DNA from: Idiomarina ramblicola
Lineage (GTDB): Bacteria; Pseudomonadota; Gammaproteobacteria; Enterobacterales; Alteromonadaceae
NCBI RefSeq assembly: GCF_003987255.1
Contig: NZ_PIQC01000001.1
Coordinates: 558,001-622,000 of the forward strand
Direction: 5' to 3'
DNA: 64,000 nucleotides
Both the position numbers and the translations under genes were made by a program. Numbering within the stretch: position 1 is the first letter of the stretch; every line of letters begins with the position of its first letter. Positions 29,856-39,247 of this stretch are shown here, in pieces. The notes beneath the pieces were generated by a model, which saw nothing but the letters and a program-made list of their open reading frames with translations, was not told the DNA's origin and searched no databases.

Positions 29856-31063
29856 GTCAGTCATTACCCGCTTATTTTGGCGATTTCGGCGGCCAGTTTG
29901 TTCCTGAGATCTTACTACCTGCCTTAGAACAACTGGAGCAGGCTTTTATTGATGCACAGCAGGACGAGGATTTTCAGGCCGAGTTTCGCGGATTACTGAA
30001 GAACTACTTAGGCAGACCGACTCCGCTGAGTTTATGCCGTAATCTGCCGCTGGAAAGCCCTAACAAAACAAAAATTTATCTCAAACGTGAAGACTTACTT
30101 CACGGCGGCGCCCATAAAACTAATCAGGTGCTGGGTCAGGCGTTGCTGGCTAAGCGTATGGGTAAGACACGCATTATTGCTGAAACCGGTGCCGGACAGC
30201 ACGGCACCGCAACCGCCCTTGCCTGTGCCCTGCTGGACTTAGAGTGCATTATCTATATGGGCAAAAAAGACGTTGAGCGCCAGCAGCCAAACGTCTTTCG
30301 CATGGAGCTAATGGGCGCGAAAGTTGTGCCCGTGGATACCGGTAGCGGCACGTTAAAAGACGCGGTCAACGAAGCACTGCGCGACTGGACTTCCAGTTAC
30401 CCGAATACTCATTACTTATTAGGAACAGCCGCCGGGGCGCACCCCTTTCCGACCATAGTACGTGAATTCCACCGCATGATTGGTGAGGAATCTAAGGCCC
30501 AAATTAAAGAACAGGCTGGTCGCTTGCCGGACGAAGTGATCGCTTGCGTGGGTGGCGGTTCAAATGCTATTGGCATGTTCGCCGACTTCATCGACGACGA
30601 AGACGTCGAGCTGGTAGGTGTCGAGCCTGCCGGTAAAGGCGTCGAAACAAAACATCACGGTGCTACGCTAACCGCCGGAAAGCCCGGAATTTTACACGGT
30701 TGCCTCTCATTTTTAATGCAAAACCCAGAAGGGCAAATCGAAGAGTCCTATTCGGTATCAGCTGGCCTGGATTACCCTGGTGTAGGTCCTCAGCATGCGC
30801 ATCTAAAAGCCATTGGACGCGCGCGCTATGAATCAGTAACCGATGACGAGGCGCTCGAAGCCTTTAAGTTACTCTCTCGTCATGAAGGCATTATTCCGGC
30901 TCTGGAGTCAGCACATGCTTTAGCTTATGCGCTGAAACGCGCAGCAGAACCAGGCGCTCCAGAAATTCTCTTGATCAACTTGTCGGGACGCGGCGACAAA
31001 GACATTGACCACGTACGCCGTATTTTTAGCGCTCAGAATAGTGCTACGGAGGAACAACAATGA
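29852..31063 (+). CDS. trpB: Tryptophan synthase, beta subunit
   Basis: A 403-residue PLP enzyme that condenses indole with serine. PLP binds Lys89 in His-Lys-Thr-Asn-Gln. Glu-Thr-Gly-Ala-Gly-Gln-His-Gly is the serine-binding loop, and Gly-Gly-Gly-Ser-Asn-Ala holds the PLP phosphate. It forms an alpha2-beta2 complex with the trpA product. The start and stop overlap the neighbours by 4 bases each. Confidence 0.97.
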   Translation: MSQSLPAYFGDFGGQFVPEILLPALEQLEQAFIDAQQDEDFQAEFRGLLKNYLGRPTPLSLCRNLPLESPNKTKIYLKREDLLHGGAHKTNQVLGQALLAKRMGKTRIIAETGAGQHGTATALACALLDLECIIYMGKKDVERQQPNVFRMELMGAKVVPVDTGSGTLKDAVNEALRDWTSSYPNTHYLLGTAAGAHPFPTIVREFHRMIGEESKAQIKEQAGRLPDEVIACVGGGSNAIGMFADFIDDEDVELVGVEPAGKGVETKHHGATLTAGKPGILHGCLSFLMQNPEGQIEESYSVSAGLDYPGVGPQHAHLKAIGRARYESVTDDEALEAFKLLSRHEGIIPALESAHALAYALKRAAEPGAPEILLINLSGRGDKDIDHVRRIFSAQNSATEEQQ

Positions 31064-31869
31064 GCCGTTATGAAGCTTGTTTTGCACAATTGGAGGCTGA
31101 TAACCAGGGCGCTTTTGTGCCATTCGTCACCATAGGCGATCCAAACCCCAGCCAAAGTGTGGAAGTTATCAAGGCCCTCATCGATGGCGGTGCTGATGCA
31201 CTGGAACTTGGGCTGCCATTTTCTGACCCTGTGGCTGATGGCCCCATGATTCAAAGGGCAAACCTGCGGGCCTTAGACTCAGGAACAACCTTTAACGATA
31301 TTTTGCAGATTTTAAGAGAAGTTCGCGATTATTCACCGCAAATACCCATTGGGTTATTAGTCTACGCCAACTTAATCTACGCTAAAGGTGTTCGTGAGTT
31401 TTATCAGCAAATGAAAGAGGCTGGCGTCGATTCAGTACTTATTGCCGACGTTCCAACCAAGGAAGCCAAACGTTTTGCCACCATTGCCAAAGAAATTGGT
31501 ATAGACGCAGTGTTTATTGCGCCACCGGATGCCAGCGACACGCTGTTAGTGAGCATTGCTGAGCAATGCTCAGGTTATGTCTATCTGCTGAGCCGCTCAG
31601 GCGTTACCGGAGCCGACACGCAAATGCAGGCGCCAGCATCTGAGCTGATTAACAAACTGAAAGAAGCCGGTGCGCCGCCAACGTTTCTTGGGTTTGGTAT
31701 CTCTCAGCCTGAACATGTACAGCGAGCTTTAGCGGCGGGGGCAGACGGCGCGATTAGTGGCTCGGCTGTGGTTGCGCTTATTGAGAAAAACCTCGACAAT
31801 AATGCGCAGCAAATAGCGGATTTAAAAACTTTTGTAAAAAGCATGAAAGCCGCAACCCAATTGTCTTAG
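31060..31869 (+). CDS. trpA: Tryptophan synthase, alpha subunit
   Basis: A 269-residue TIM barrel that cleaves indole-3-glycerol phosphate to indole, which passes to TrpB. The catalytic Glu49 and Asp60 fall in the block [15 protein letters not shown], at the same numbers as in enteric TrpA. It is the last biosynthetic gene of the operon; yciB follows after 20 bp. Confidence 0.97.
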   Translation: MSRYEACFAQLEADNQGAFVPFVTIGDPNPSQSVEVIKALIDGGADALELGLPFSDPVADGPMIQRANLRALDSGTTFNDILQILREVRDYSPQIPIGLLVYANLIYAKGVREFYQQMKEAGVDSVLIADVPTKEAKRFATIAKEIGIDAVFIAPPDASDTLLVSIAEQCSGYVYLLSRSGVTGADTQMQAPASELINKLKEAGAPPTFLGFGISQPEHVQRALAAGADGAISGSAVVALIEKNLDNNAQQIADLKTFVKSMKAATQLS

Positions 31870-31889
31870 AGTTGCCACCGGAGTAGTTA

Positions 31890-32432
31890 ATGGCCCTGTT
31901 ATTAGAATATTTACCCATAGTCGCCTTTTTTGTGTTTTACAAAATGGCGGATATTTACGTCGCTACCGGCGTGCTAATGGTGGGGACCGTGGTTCAGTTA
32001 ATAGGTTTAAAATTACTGAAGCATCCGCTGACTACTCGCCATTGGGTATTACCGATTGTCGTCATATTCTTTGGCTCACTTACTCTAATACTTCACGACG
32101 ATTGGTTTATTAAGATGAAGGTTTCTGCAATTTATGCCGCTATCGCGTTATTCCTTATAGGAAGCTTATTCTTAAAAAAAACCAACATCATTAGGTCGCT
32201 TCGTGGTAAAGACATTAACCTGCCAGATGTTGTCTGGTTAAAACTCACCTATGCGTGGATCCTATTTTGTTTGGTATTAGCGGTACTTAACCTCTATATC
32301 GCCGAATTCTGGAGTCAGGAAGCCTGGGTTAACTTTAAAGTCTTTGGCATTCTCGCTGCTACATTTCTGTTTGTTCTTGGTACAGAACTTTATATACACA
32401 AGCACACAGAGGAAGAGGAGAACGCAAACTAA
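31890..32432 (+). CDS. yciB: Inner-membrane protein YciB (septation protein A family)
   Basis: A 180-residue protein with about five hydrophobic segments. The N-terminal Leu-Leu-Glu-Tyr-Leu-Pro-Ile-Val-Ala-Phe-Phe-Val-Phe-Tyr-Lys is characteristic of the IspZ/YciB family, linked to envelope maintenance and septation. Known members interact with division and cell-wall proteins. It follows trpA and precedes yciI, as in E. coli, and is likely co-transcribed with the operon. Confidence 0.9.
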   Translation: MALLLEYLPIVAFFVFYKMADIYVATGVLMVGTVVQLIGLKLLKHPLTTRHWVLPIVVIFFGSLTLILHDDWFIKMKVSAIYAAIALFLIGSLFLKKTNIIRSLRGKDINLPDVVWLKLTYAWILFCLVLAVLNLYIAEFWSQEAWVNFKVFGILAATFLFVLGTELYIHKHTEEEENAN

Positions 32433-32734
32433 TGTGGTTTGTTATTTTCGCAGAAGACCATGAAAACTCATTAGAAGGTCGAAAGCAGGCACGCCCGGCT
32501 CACCTTGAGCGCTTAAAAGCCTTACAGAATGACGGTCGCTTGCTGGTCGCTGGCCCCTGCCCGGCTATTGCAGAACTTGACCCGGGTGTACTTGGTTTTA
32601 CCGGTTCTGTCGTCATCGCTGAGTTTGAGACTCAGGAAGAAGCTGAACAATGGGCCAAGGACGATCCTTACTGGCAAGCGGGTGTCTATAAAAAAACAAC
32701 GGTAAAGCCATTTAACACCGTTTTACCGAACTAA
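32432..32734 (+). CDS. yciI: YciI-family protein
   Basis: A 100-residue ferredoxin-like fold protein close to E. coli YciI (98). It begins Met-Trp-Phe-Val-Ile-Phe-Ala-Glu-Asp and has Arg-Pro-Ala-His-Leu-Glu-Arg-Leu, whose His is part of the conserved His-Asp pair of the family. The C-terminal block contains Asp-Asp-Pro-Tyr. Its biochemical role is not established. The start overlaps the yciB stop by one base. Confidence 0.9.
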   Translation: MWFVIFAEDHENSLEGRKQARPAHLERLKALQNDGRLLVAGPCPAIAELDPGVLGFTGSVVIAEFETQEEAEQWAKDDPYWQAGVYKKTTVKPFNTVLPN

Positions 32735-32752
32735 CCAAATGAACCAGTGACT

Positions 32753-33601
32753 ATGCAAAGCGTCGAGCTCACCACCAATAATCGCTACGTCCACTGTGTC
32801 CGTTTTGAGCCTGAATCGACCGCTAAGGCCACGATTGTTATAGCCGCCGCTCTGGGTGTGAAACAGCGTTTTTATCAGCCCATAGCCCGTTGGCTAAGCG
32901 AGCAGGGTTATCGAGTCATTACTTTTGACTATTACGGTATTGGTCAGTCAGTTGATAAGCCGCTTAAGCAAATAAAGTCCGATATTATCGACTGGGCTGA
33001 ACTCGACATCACCTCAGTGCTTGACTACGCACAGTCCTGCCAAAAGGGTGAACCATTAATCTGGCTGGCTCACAGCCTGGGTGGTCAAATTGTTGCCATG
33101 GCACATAATGCCAACAAGATAGATAAAATGGTGACCATAGCCAGCGGCACCGGGTATTGGCTCAAAGCCAGTAAGCAGGTTCGCCGTACCTCTTGGCTAC
33201 TTTGGTACTTTGCGGTTCCCATCAGCACGCCTATTGCCGGTTACTTTCCCGGTAAACGCTTAAACATGGTTGGTGATATGCCTGCCGCTGCCATGAAACA
33301 ATGGAGTCGCTGGTGCCGCAGTAAAGACTACTTGTTCGATAACATCAGCACGGAACAAAAAGCCCGGTATAAAGCATTCTCGGCACCCATCAGCGCCTTT
33401 CATGTTACTGACGATGAGTTGTTGCAACGCGCCAATATCGAAAACCTGCTAGCGCACTACCCTAACGCAGACAAAGTATTGAAAGACTTGAGCCCGGAAA
33501 TGACTGAAAGCAACGGCATAGGTCATTTCAATTTTTTTCGCAGCCAATTCAAAGAGTCGCTCTGGCGTAAAAACTTGCTAGAAGCATTACAGGTCAATTA
33601 A
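32753..33601 (+). CDS. Alpha/beta hydrolase, unknown substrate
   Basis: A 282-residue hydrolase. Gly-X-Ser-X-Gly is present as Ala-His-Ser-Leu-Gly-Gly (nucleophile elbow). A strand-turn Thr-Phe-Asp-Tyr-Tyr-Gly-Ile-Gly-Gln-Ser precedes it, and Gly-His-Phe-Asn-Phe-Phe near the C-terminus supplies the His. The hydrophobic middle (Trp-Leu-Leu-Trp-Tyr-Phe) suggests a lid. It resembles the YheT-like or serine aminopeptidase S33 group. No good ribosome-binding site is visible; ATG 32753 is chosen over GTG 32747. It may be read through from the trp-yciI transcript, 18 bp upstream. Confidence 0.75.
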   Translation: MQSVELTTNNRYVHCVRFEPESTAKATIVIAAALGVKQRFYQPIARWLSEQGYRVITFDYYGIGQSVDKPLKQIKSDIIDWAELDITSVLDYAQSCQKGEPLIWLAHSLGGQIVAMAHNANKIDKMVTIASGTGYWLKASKQVRRTSWLLWYFAVPISTPIAGYFPGKRLNMVGDMPAAAMKQWSRWCRSKDYLFDNISTEQKARYKAFSAPISAFHVTDDELLQRANIENLLAHYPNADKVLKDLSPEMTESNGIGHFNFFRSQFKESLWRKNLLEALQVN

Positions 33602-33647
33602 AGTCAGTAATACAGATACTTTACAACCCTGAAAAGGATGCCTCGCA

Positions 33648-34910
33648 ATGCACTCTCAAATGGAACTGGCGTTATCGTTACTGGCAGCCCTTACACTCGG
33701 CCTGATGATAGGCTTTGAGCGTGGCTGGAATGGTAGAGAAAGTGATGAAGGCTCTCGAGTAGCCGGTATTCGAACGTTCAGTTTAATCGGCTTGAGCGGT
33801 GGCATCTTTGCTATTCTTGCTGAGCAGTGGGGTGTGTGGCTCATCGTTACCGGATTTATTGTCGTCGCCATACTTATCGCTGTCTCTTTCATTAACTACA
33901 GCCAGCTCTCTGAAAATGCCGGTATTACAACTGAATTTTCCATGCTGCTGACTTTTGCTCTGGCGATTTGGGCGGCTTCAGGTAATCCACTCCCGGCACT
34001 CATGTGTGGTGCGCTTGTTGTTGCCCTTTTGGGCCATAAAAAAAGCCTGCATAAATTACTTCATCATATTTCACCAAGGACTTTTTACTCTGGCATTACC
34101 TTACTGCTGATATCGGTGGTTATTTTACCTTTGCTACCAAACGAAGGTTATGGCCCCTGGCAGGCATTGAACCCCTATTGGCTCTGGTGGATGGTTGTCT
34201 TAATTTCAGGTCTGTCCTTTATTGGTTACCTTTTCACCCAGTTACTGGGAGAAAAACGAGGCACGTTAATTACCGCAATCGCCGGCGGGTTTGCCTCTTC
34301 CACTGCCGTTACCCTAACCATGGCCAGGTTCGCGAAAAAGAACCCTCGTACTGTGATTTATTCGGTTGGCATGTTAGTTACCTGCTGCATTATGTTTCCC
34401 AGAGTTCTGATTGAAGTGTTTGTTGTTAATCGCGAACTTCTATCGGCTTTATGGCTTCCGGTTTTGCTCATGCTCGCTGGTTTATCCGTCGTTATGGTGC
34501 TTATGTACTGGCAGCAGAAAAAAGCTGCCTCTGCGGAAACCGCCGACATGACGATAGACAATCCATTGCAGTTGGTTACAGCCCTGCAGTTTGGTTTGTT
34601 GCTGGCTGTGATACTGCTATTATCCGAAGCAATGAAAAACTGGTTTGGGGACGCCGGAATATACAGTCTGGCAATTATCTCCGGACTGATAGACGTCAAT
34701 GCAATCACCCTTTCATTATCGCGTTCAGCTCAAGGGGAGCTTTCTCACCCAGTGGCAGCAATGGGGATCCTGTTAGCCTGTGCCAGCAACACCCTGTTTA
34801 AAGGCATTATGTTCGCCTCAGTTGCTGGCATTAAATTGCACTACCGTTACGCAATTTACATGACGTTAGCCGTAACGCCAGGGCTACTGTATGGCATTTG
34901 GCAACTTTAA
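33648..34910 (+). CDS. MgtC/DUF4010 family membrane protein
   Basis: A 420-residue polytopic protein with about twelve hydrophobic segments. The N-terminal part, Leu-Thr-Leu-Gly-Leu-Met-Ile-Gly-Phe-Glu-Arg-Gly-Trp, matches the MgtC/SapB family start. The C-terminal half fits DUF4010 (Thr-Ala-Ile-Ala-Gly-Gly-Phe-Ala-Ser-Ser-Thr-Ala-Val-Thr). MgtC proteins are linked to Mg2+ limitation and ATPase inhibition; the long form has no settled role. An AAAAGGA box precedes the start. Confidence 0.8.
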   Translation: MHSQMELALSLLAALTLGLMIGFERGWNGRESDEGSRVAGIRTFSLIGLSGGIFAILAEQWGVWLIVTGFIVVAILIAVSFINYSQLSENAGITTEFSMLLTFALAIWAASGNPLPALMCGALVVALLGHKKSLHKLLHHISPRTFYSGITLLLISVVILPLLPNEGYGPWQALNPYWLWWMVVLISGLSFIGYLFTQLLGEKRGTLITAIAGGFASSTAVTLTMARFAKKNPRTVIYSVGMLVTCCIMFPRVLIEVFVVNRELLSALWLPVLLMLAGLSVVMVLMYWQQKKAASAETADMTIDNPLQLVTALQFGLLLAVILLLSEAMKNWFGDAGIYSLAIISGLIDVNAITLSLSRSAQGELSHPVAAMGILLACASNTLFKGIMFASVAGIKLHYRYAIYMTLAVTPGLLYGIWQL

Positions 34911-34920
34911 GGGAGAATTC

Positions 34921-36048
34921 ATGAGTACTGTTCCTGACTGGATTACCGAACCGGACACACCTTATTTGCTGATTGATGAGGCTAAATTACGAAATAACAT
35001 TGACTACCTTAGACAACGGATCGAGTCTCTGGGGAGTCGCTTGCGGCCTCACCTAAAAACTTTGCGCACGTTAGAAGCAGCTGAGTATTTACTCGATAGT
35101 AAGAATGCTCCGGCCACAGTATCCACGTTAGCTGAGGCGGAGGCTTACGCGAAGGCTGGTTATACCGATTTACTTTATGCTGTTGGCATAGCGCCGGCAA
35201 AACTGGCGCGTGTAGCGGCGCTGCGGCAACAAGGCATCAGCCTGCATATTTTGTTAGATAATATGATGCAGGCACAGGCCGTTATCGATTTCGCTCAGCA
35301 GTCTGGACAAGACTTTTCCGTTTTTATCGAAATAGACAGCGATGATCACCGCGGTGGTATTAAACCCAGAGATCCGCAGTTGTTAGACATTGCAAAAGCA
35401 CTTGGGGCTCATTTTACCGGTTTAATGACCCATGCCGGTGGCTCATACGCCTGTCATACAGAACAAGGCTTAAAAGATTTCGCAAAACGAGAATGCGATG
35501 CCGTGCGAGTTGCACGATACAAGCTGGAATCCGCCGGCCTTCCGTGCGCCATAACCAGCGTAGGTTCAACGCCGACAGCACATTTTGGCGAGGACTTTAG
35601 CGACATTAGTGAAGTCAGAGCCGGCGTTTACACCACCTTTGACTTAGTCATGAAAAACATCGGCGTGTGCGACTTTTCGGACATAGCCATGTCGGTAGTC
35701 ACAACAGTCATTGGCCACAACAAAGAAAAAAATTGGTTGCTGACCGACAGCGGCTGGATGGCCCTGTCGCGTGATCGCGGTACCGCGGGCCAGAGTCAGG
35801 ACTTTGGCTATGGGCAAGTCTGCAGAACAGACGGCTCTCTGCTGGAAGGTCTTTGTGTTAACAGTACATCGCAGGAACACGGTGTTATTGAATTAACCGA
35901 CGATTACCAACCAGAAGACTTTCCGGTTGGCCATCAGCTACGCATTATGCCTAACCACGCCTGCGCCACTGCGGCTATGCATCCAGTTTACCATGTACTT
36001 ATGAGCGATGGGTCACATAATACCTGGCAACGCATTATTGGCTGGTAG
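34921..36048 (+). CDS. PLP-dependent D-amino-acid dehydratase/aldolase family protein
   Basis: A 375-residue fold-type III PLP enzyme with an alanine-racemase-like barrel and a D-serine-dehydratase-like C-terminal domain. The PLP lysine is Lys46 in Arg-Pro-His-Leu-Lys-Thr. His346 and Cys348 in Pro-Asn-His-Ala-Cys-Ala-Thr match the metal-binding pair of eukaryotic D-serine dehydratase and D-threonine aldolase. Its likely substrate is a beta-hydroxy D-amino acid, but which one cannot be read. The start at 34921 has a GGGAG box; the preceding gene ends 10 bp earlier. The last 14 bases overlap the convergent regulator gene. Confidence 0.82.
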   Translation: MSTVPDWITEPDTPYLLIDEAKLRNNIDYLRQRIESLGSRLRPHLKTLRTLEAAEYLLDSKNAPATVSTLAEAEAYAKAGYTDLLYAVGIAPAKLARVAALRQQGISLHILLDNMMQAQAVIDFAQQSGQDFSVFIEIDSDDHRGGIKPRDPQLLDIAKALGAHFTGLMTHAGGSYACHTEQGLKDFAKRECDAVRVARYKLESAGLPCAITSVGSTPTAHFGEDFSDISEVRAGVYTTFDLVMKNIGVCDFSDIAMSVVTTVIGHNKEKNWLLTDSGWMALSRDRGTAGQSQDFGYGQVCRTDGSLLEGLCVNSTSQEHGVIELTDDYQPEDFPVGHQLRIMPNHACATAAMHPVYHVLMSDGSHNTWQRIIGW

Positions 36049-37009
36049 CTTCTCCCCGAAAGGTTTTTCGCCACTCACTTGGGGAAACATTAAATTGCGC
36101 TTTAAAGTGGCTTCTCAATGAAAGAGCTGAGTTGAAACCGCACTGGCTTGCAATGACATCAATTGGCAAGCCGGTCGACTCCAGAAGATCCTGGCTAAAA
36201 CGCAAGCGTTCGTTCACCAACCAGTCCCCGACTGACATCCCGGTAGCTTTCTGAAACTGGCGGCTGAATGTTCGGCGAGTCATCATAACGCGTTCAGCCA
36301 GCCCGTCCAGGCTGTGGCTTTCTCCCAAATTCAGTCTTAGGTGATCCAGCAATTCGTTAATACGGCTATTGGGTGTCGATTTTGGTACCGGTCTGTCAAT
36401 AAATTGAGCCTGCCCGCCGTTACGATAAGGCGGTATCACCATACGTCGCGCCACTTTATTGGCAACTTCGCTGCCGTATTGCTGACGCACCAAGTATAAA
36501 CAGCAATCAAGTCCCGCACCGGTTCCGGCCGATGTGACAATATTTCCACTGTCCACATACAGCGAGTTAGAGTCCAGAGTTACATCTGGAAAACGCTTTT
36601 GAAAGTCCGGCTCAAATTCCCAGTGCGTTGAAGCTTTCTTGCCAGAAAGCAGACCCGCATAAGCCAAAACATAAGTTCCCAGACACAAGCCCACAATCTG
36701 TGCCCCCCGGTCATAGGCTTTTCTCAATTCATCCAGCAAGGGCTGATGAGGACGCTCCGCCGGGTTTCGCCAAAAGGGCACAATGACAATGTCCGCACTT
36801 CTTAACCCGGTAACATCATATTCAGGCGTTATTTGAAGCCCCGCATTCGACTTAAGCTCCCCAACTTCGCCGGCGCAGATCCTTAAATCAAAAAGAGGCT
36901 GCTCCGGCATAATGTCTTTAAAAATAATGCAGGGGACAGAAAAGTGAAATGAGCTGAACTGATTAAATGCCACTAAAGCAACAACTGGGGCAACAACTGG
37001 CTGTTTCAT
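36035..37009 (-). CDS. GlxA-family AraC-type transcriptional regulator
   Basis: A 324-residue regulator with an N-terminal DJ-1/PfpI amidotransferase-like domain (about 5-190) and a C-terminal AraC helix-turn-helix pair (about 215-320). In the first domain, Gly-Leu-Cys-Leu-Gly-Thr is the nucleophile-elbow position. In the second, Arg-Arg-Thr-Phe-Ser-Arg-Gln-Phe and Cys-Gly-Phe-Asn-Ser-Ala-Leu-Ser-Leu-Arg-Ser-His-Phe are visible. The signal is unknown. It lies 21 bp downstream of the MBL-fold gene on the same strand and may control it. Confidence 0.88.
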   Translation of the reverse strand: MKQPVVAPVVALVAFNQFSSFHFSVPCIIFKDIMPEQPLFDLRICAGEVGELKSNAGLQITPEYDVTGLRSADIVIVPFWRNPAERPHQPLLDELRKAYDRGAQIVGLCLGTYVLAYAGLLSGKKASTHWEFEPDFQKRFPDVTLDSNSLYVDSGNIVTSAGTGAGLDCCLYLVRQQYGSEVANKVARRMVIPPYRNGGQAQFIDRPVPKSTPNSRINELLDHLRLNLGESHSLDGLAERVMMTRRTFSRQFQKATGMSVGDWLVNERLRFSQDLLESTGLPIDVIASQCGFNSALSLRSHFKAQFNVSPSEWRKTFRGEATSQ

Positions 37010-37030
37010 AACTGTCCCTCTGAAAAACGT

Positions 37031-37801
37031 TTAAAAACTATAACTTTCACCGTCTTCCGGTACCAACACTGAATTAGTAATACTCTTTTCTACTAAAAAT
37101 TGACGTAACTCCACGCGCGATAACGCGGCGTGATTCACCGATTCCATATGGCTGGCAATTAATGTCGCTTCCGGCGCCGCTTTATGAACCTGGTAAACGT
37201 CTTCTTTATCCATAATAATGGAACCTAACTGAGGTATCTGAGCATCTCCGGCGTTCAGTATAACTACCTCTGGTTGGTATTGTTTCAAGCTATTCTCAAC
37301 ATAAGCATTCCAGACCGTGTCACCCGCCAAATAAAGCGTCTTTTCCCCATCATGCTTAAAGACAACACCGCAAACCTCACCCAATACATCCCTGGCCATC
37401 GACAAAGTTACATCACTGCCATGCTGTCCCGGTGTTTTGTGTAATGCCATGCCTTCAAACTCAGTATTTTCGGTGAGTATTTGAAGGTTCATGAAGCCTT
37501 GCTCTTTAAGCACATGAGCATCCGCTTCGTGCTGCACGAAAATCAGCTTGTCCTTCGGAATGCTCTGCACTGCCACTTCATCCCAGTGATCGGGGTGCGT
37601 ATGTGTGACAATCACCGCATCCACATCTAAGATTTCATCCATCGACAAGGGCAGACCAACAGTAGGATTACGCAAATGGCTGTTTAGCGTGCCTTCAAAG
37701 CCAGGGTAGCGCCCTTTCTCCGCCAGCATAGGATCAATTAAAAAGGTTTTTCCGGCAAAAATAAGCTTTAGTGTCGCATTACGAATTTGTGTAAATTTCA
37801 T
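37031..37801 (-). CDS. MBL-fold metal-dependent hydrolase
   Basis: A 256-residue protein with the metallo-beta-lactamase motif Thr-His-Thr-His-Pro-Asp-His-Trp-Asp. A later Ala-Gly-Asp-Thr-Val-Trp and Ser-His-Met-Glu-Ser-Val-Asn-His complete the metal ligands, so the site looks intact. It belongs to the UlaG/YtnP-like broad group; the substrate is not predictable. Two ATG codons occur in tandem; the second (37801) is preferred because GGAG then lies 6 bases upstream. The gene precedes the GlxA-type regulator. Confidence 0.82.
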   Translation of the reverse strand: MKFTQIRNATLKLIFAGKTFLIDPMLAEKGRYPGFEGTLNSHLRNPTVGLPLSMDEILDVDAVIVTHTHPDHWDEVAVQSIPKDKLIFVQHEADAHVLKEQGFMNLQILTENTEFEGMALHKTPGQHGSDVTLSMARDVLGEVCGVVFKHDGEKTLYLAGDTVWNAYVENSLKQYQPEVVILNAGDAQIPQLGSIIMDKEDVYQVHKAAPEATLIASHMESVNHAALSRVELRQFLVEKSITNSVLVPEDGESYSF

Positions 37802-37968
37802 CATAGTCTCCGTTGTTGTTTACGGAAGCTATTGTTATCAATAAACACAACAAAGAAGAGTGGCCTGATGGACATTTACCGATAGAATCGGGACAACCTC
37901 AATTGTTCTTATCATAATTACCTGTAATACTTATTACCAACAATAATAAAAAAGAAAAGGAGTTCGCT

Positions 37969-38589
37969 ATGCTAGTAAGAATGACAATGTTCGTTTGCGC
38001 ACTATTCATGGCAGCCACATTGCAGGCACAAGAGTTTTCTGAAAACAAACACTACGAAGTTTTAGATAGACCAGCTTCGACAACGCCTGAAATTATCGAG
38101 TACTTCTCTTTTTATTGCATGGCCTGTTACCGTTTCGAGCCCATCGCAAAGGAACTTGCCGCTACCTTTCCTGAAGCCTTTAAGAAGTCACACACGTCAG
38201 GGTTGAGCCCTAAACCGGGCATAGGCAGCAAAATGACTCAAGCTTATTCACTCGCCTTAATGCTGAACAAAGAGCAGGCTATTAGCGAGAGTATTTTTAA
38301 GCAGCAATTCGAGCAACGTCAGTCGATTGATAGCCTCGAAAAAATTAAAGAGATTTTTGTTCAGGCCGGCGTTTCTGAAAGCGACTTTAAACGTGGCTTC
38401 AATAACTTTTCGGTAAAGGCCCGCGCCAGCCAAATGGACAAAGACGCCCGCGATAAAGACATTTCCGGCACCCCAACATTGGTTGTGAACGGGAAGTACA
38501 AAATTCTGATGAAAGGATTCCGCGACAGTGACGATCTTATCGGTGACTTAAAGCTCGCTATCAAGCAGCTAATGAGCAAGTCTTCATAA
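37969..38589 (+). CDS. DsbA-family thiol:disulfide protein
   Basis: A 206-residue periplasmic thioredoxin-fold protein. A signal peptide ends at Leu-Gln-Ala before Gln-Glu-Phe. The active site is Cys50-Met-Ala-Cys53, preceded by Phe-Ser-Phe-Tyr. The cis-proline loop is Ser-Gly-Thr-Pro-Thr-Leu-Val-Val. E. coli DsbA has Cys-Pro-His-Cys, so the Met-Ala dipeptide is unusual and implies a different redox potential or partner. A strong AAAAGGAG box precedes the start. It is monocistronic. Confidence 0.85.
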   Translation: MLVRMTMFVCALFMAATLQAQEFSENKHYEVLDRPASTTPEIIEYFSFYCMACYRFEPIAKELAATFPEAFKKSHTSGLSPKPGIGSKMTQAYSLALMLNKEQAISESIFKQQFEQRQSIDSLEKIKEIFVQAGVSESDFKRGFNNFSVKARASQMDKDARDKDISGTPTLVVNGKYKILMKGFRDSDDLIGDLKLAIKQLMSKSS

Positions 38590-38598
38590 AAATAAGCA

Positions 38599-38623
38599 AG
38601 GGGAAAGTTACAAGCTTTCCCCT
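38599..38623. terminator. Hairpin between convergent genes, likely bidirectional terminator
   Basis: AGGGGAAAG (38599-38607) pairs with CTTTCCCCT (38615-38623) around a 7-base loop. The plus-strand tail is only moderately T-rich. On the minus strand TGCTTATTTTTA follows. It lies between the DsbA-like gene and a convergent membrane-protein gene. Confidence 0.6.
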
Positions 38624-38659
38624 CTCATTTAAGAACAGCCAACCCCTGAAGATAGTGCC

Positions 38660-39142
38660 TTAATTCTCAGCACCGAGCTGTACTCCAGAAAAGTTTTCCT
38701 GACTCAAATCACCCATATGATGGCTTAGCCGCCAGTAGTAGAAAAAACCTATCAGAACGACAGCGGCAAAGTCATAACCTGTAAACGAATAGCCAGCATC
38801 ACCGATAAAAATTTCCCGAAAAATTGAAGCAATAATGCCAAGAAGTATGACAAGTGGAAGTAGTCGTATAAATAACACCCAGCTGAGTGCGACATAGCGC
38901 TCTAAAAACTGCCTGCCGTCACGTCCGCCATTTGATTTGTAGGCAGCTGTCGTTCCGAATACCACTAGAGCTAGCTCAGCCCAGAGGGACGCTTTATCCC
39001 ACACCGTAGTATTATCCCCCAACACACCAATTGGCAGAGTGAATAAAACCAACATCAAGACTAAATAGTAAAAAGCTTGTGTTTGACTAAAGCGTTCCTG
39101 AAGAAAGTCCCTTTTCAGGGCATCAATGTTCCAAAAGTACAT
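38660..39142 (-). CDS. Membrane protein of unknown function
   Basis: A 160-residue protein with four hydrophobic segments (about 25-42, 50-66, 84-108, 120-137). It starts Met-Tyr-Phe-Trp-Asn-Ile-Asp and contains the polar stretch Lys-Ser-Asn-Gly-Gly-Arg-Asp-Gly-Arg-Gln-Phe between segments 2 and 3. I do not recognise a family. It is convergent with the DsbA-like gene and has no obvious operon partner. Confidence 0.65.
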   Translation of the reverse strand: MYFWNIDALKRDFLQERFSQTQAFYYLVLMLVLFTLPIGVLGDNTTVWDKASLWAELALVVFGTTAAYKSNGGRDGRQFLERYVALSWVLFIRLLPLVILLGIIASIFREIFIGDAGYSFTGYDFAAVVLIGFFYYWRLSHHMGDLSQENFSGVQLGAEN

Positions 39143-39247
39143 ATTAGCTCCCTAAATTAAACGTATCTAAGAAGGCTAATATCAATACGTTACGAGTTCA
39201 CGCCCAAAATTGTTAAATTTTGTAACATAAATATCTGAGTATCCGAA

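Noticed and set aside
32747-32752. GTG start two codons earlier for the alpha/beta hydrolase
   Set aside because: No ribosome-binding site favours it, so the nearby ATG is used; the difference is two residues.
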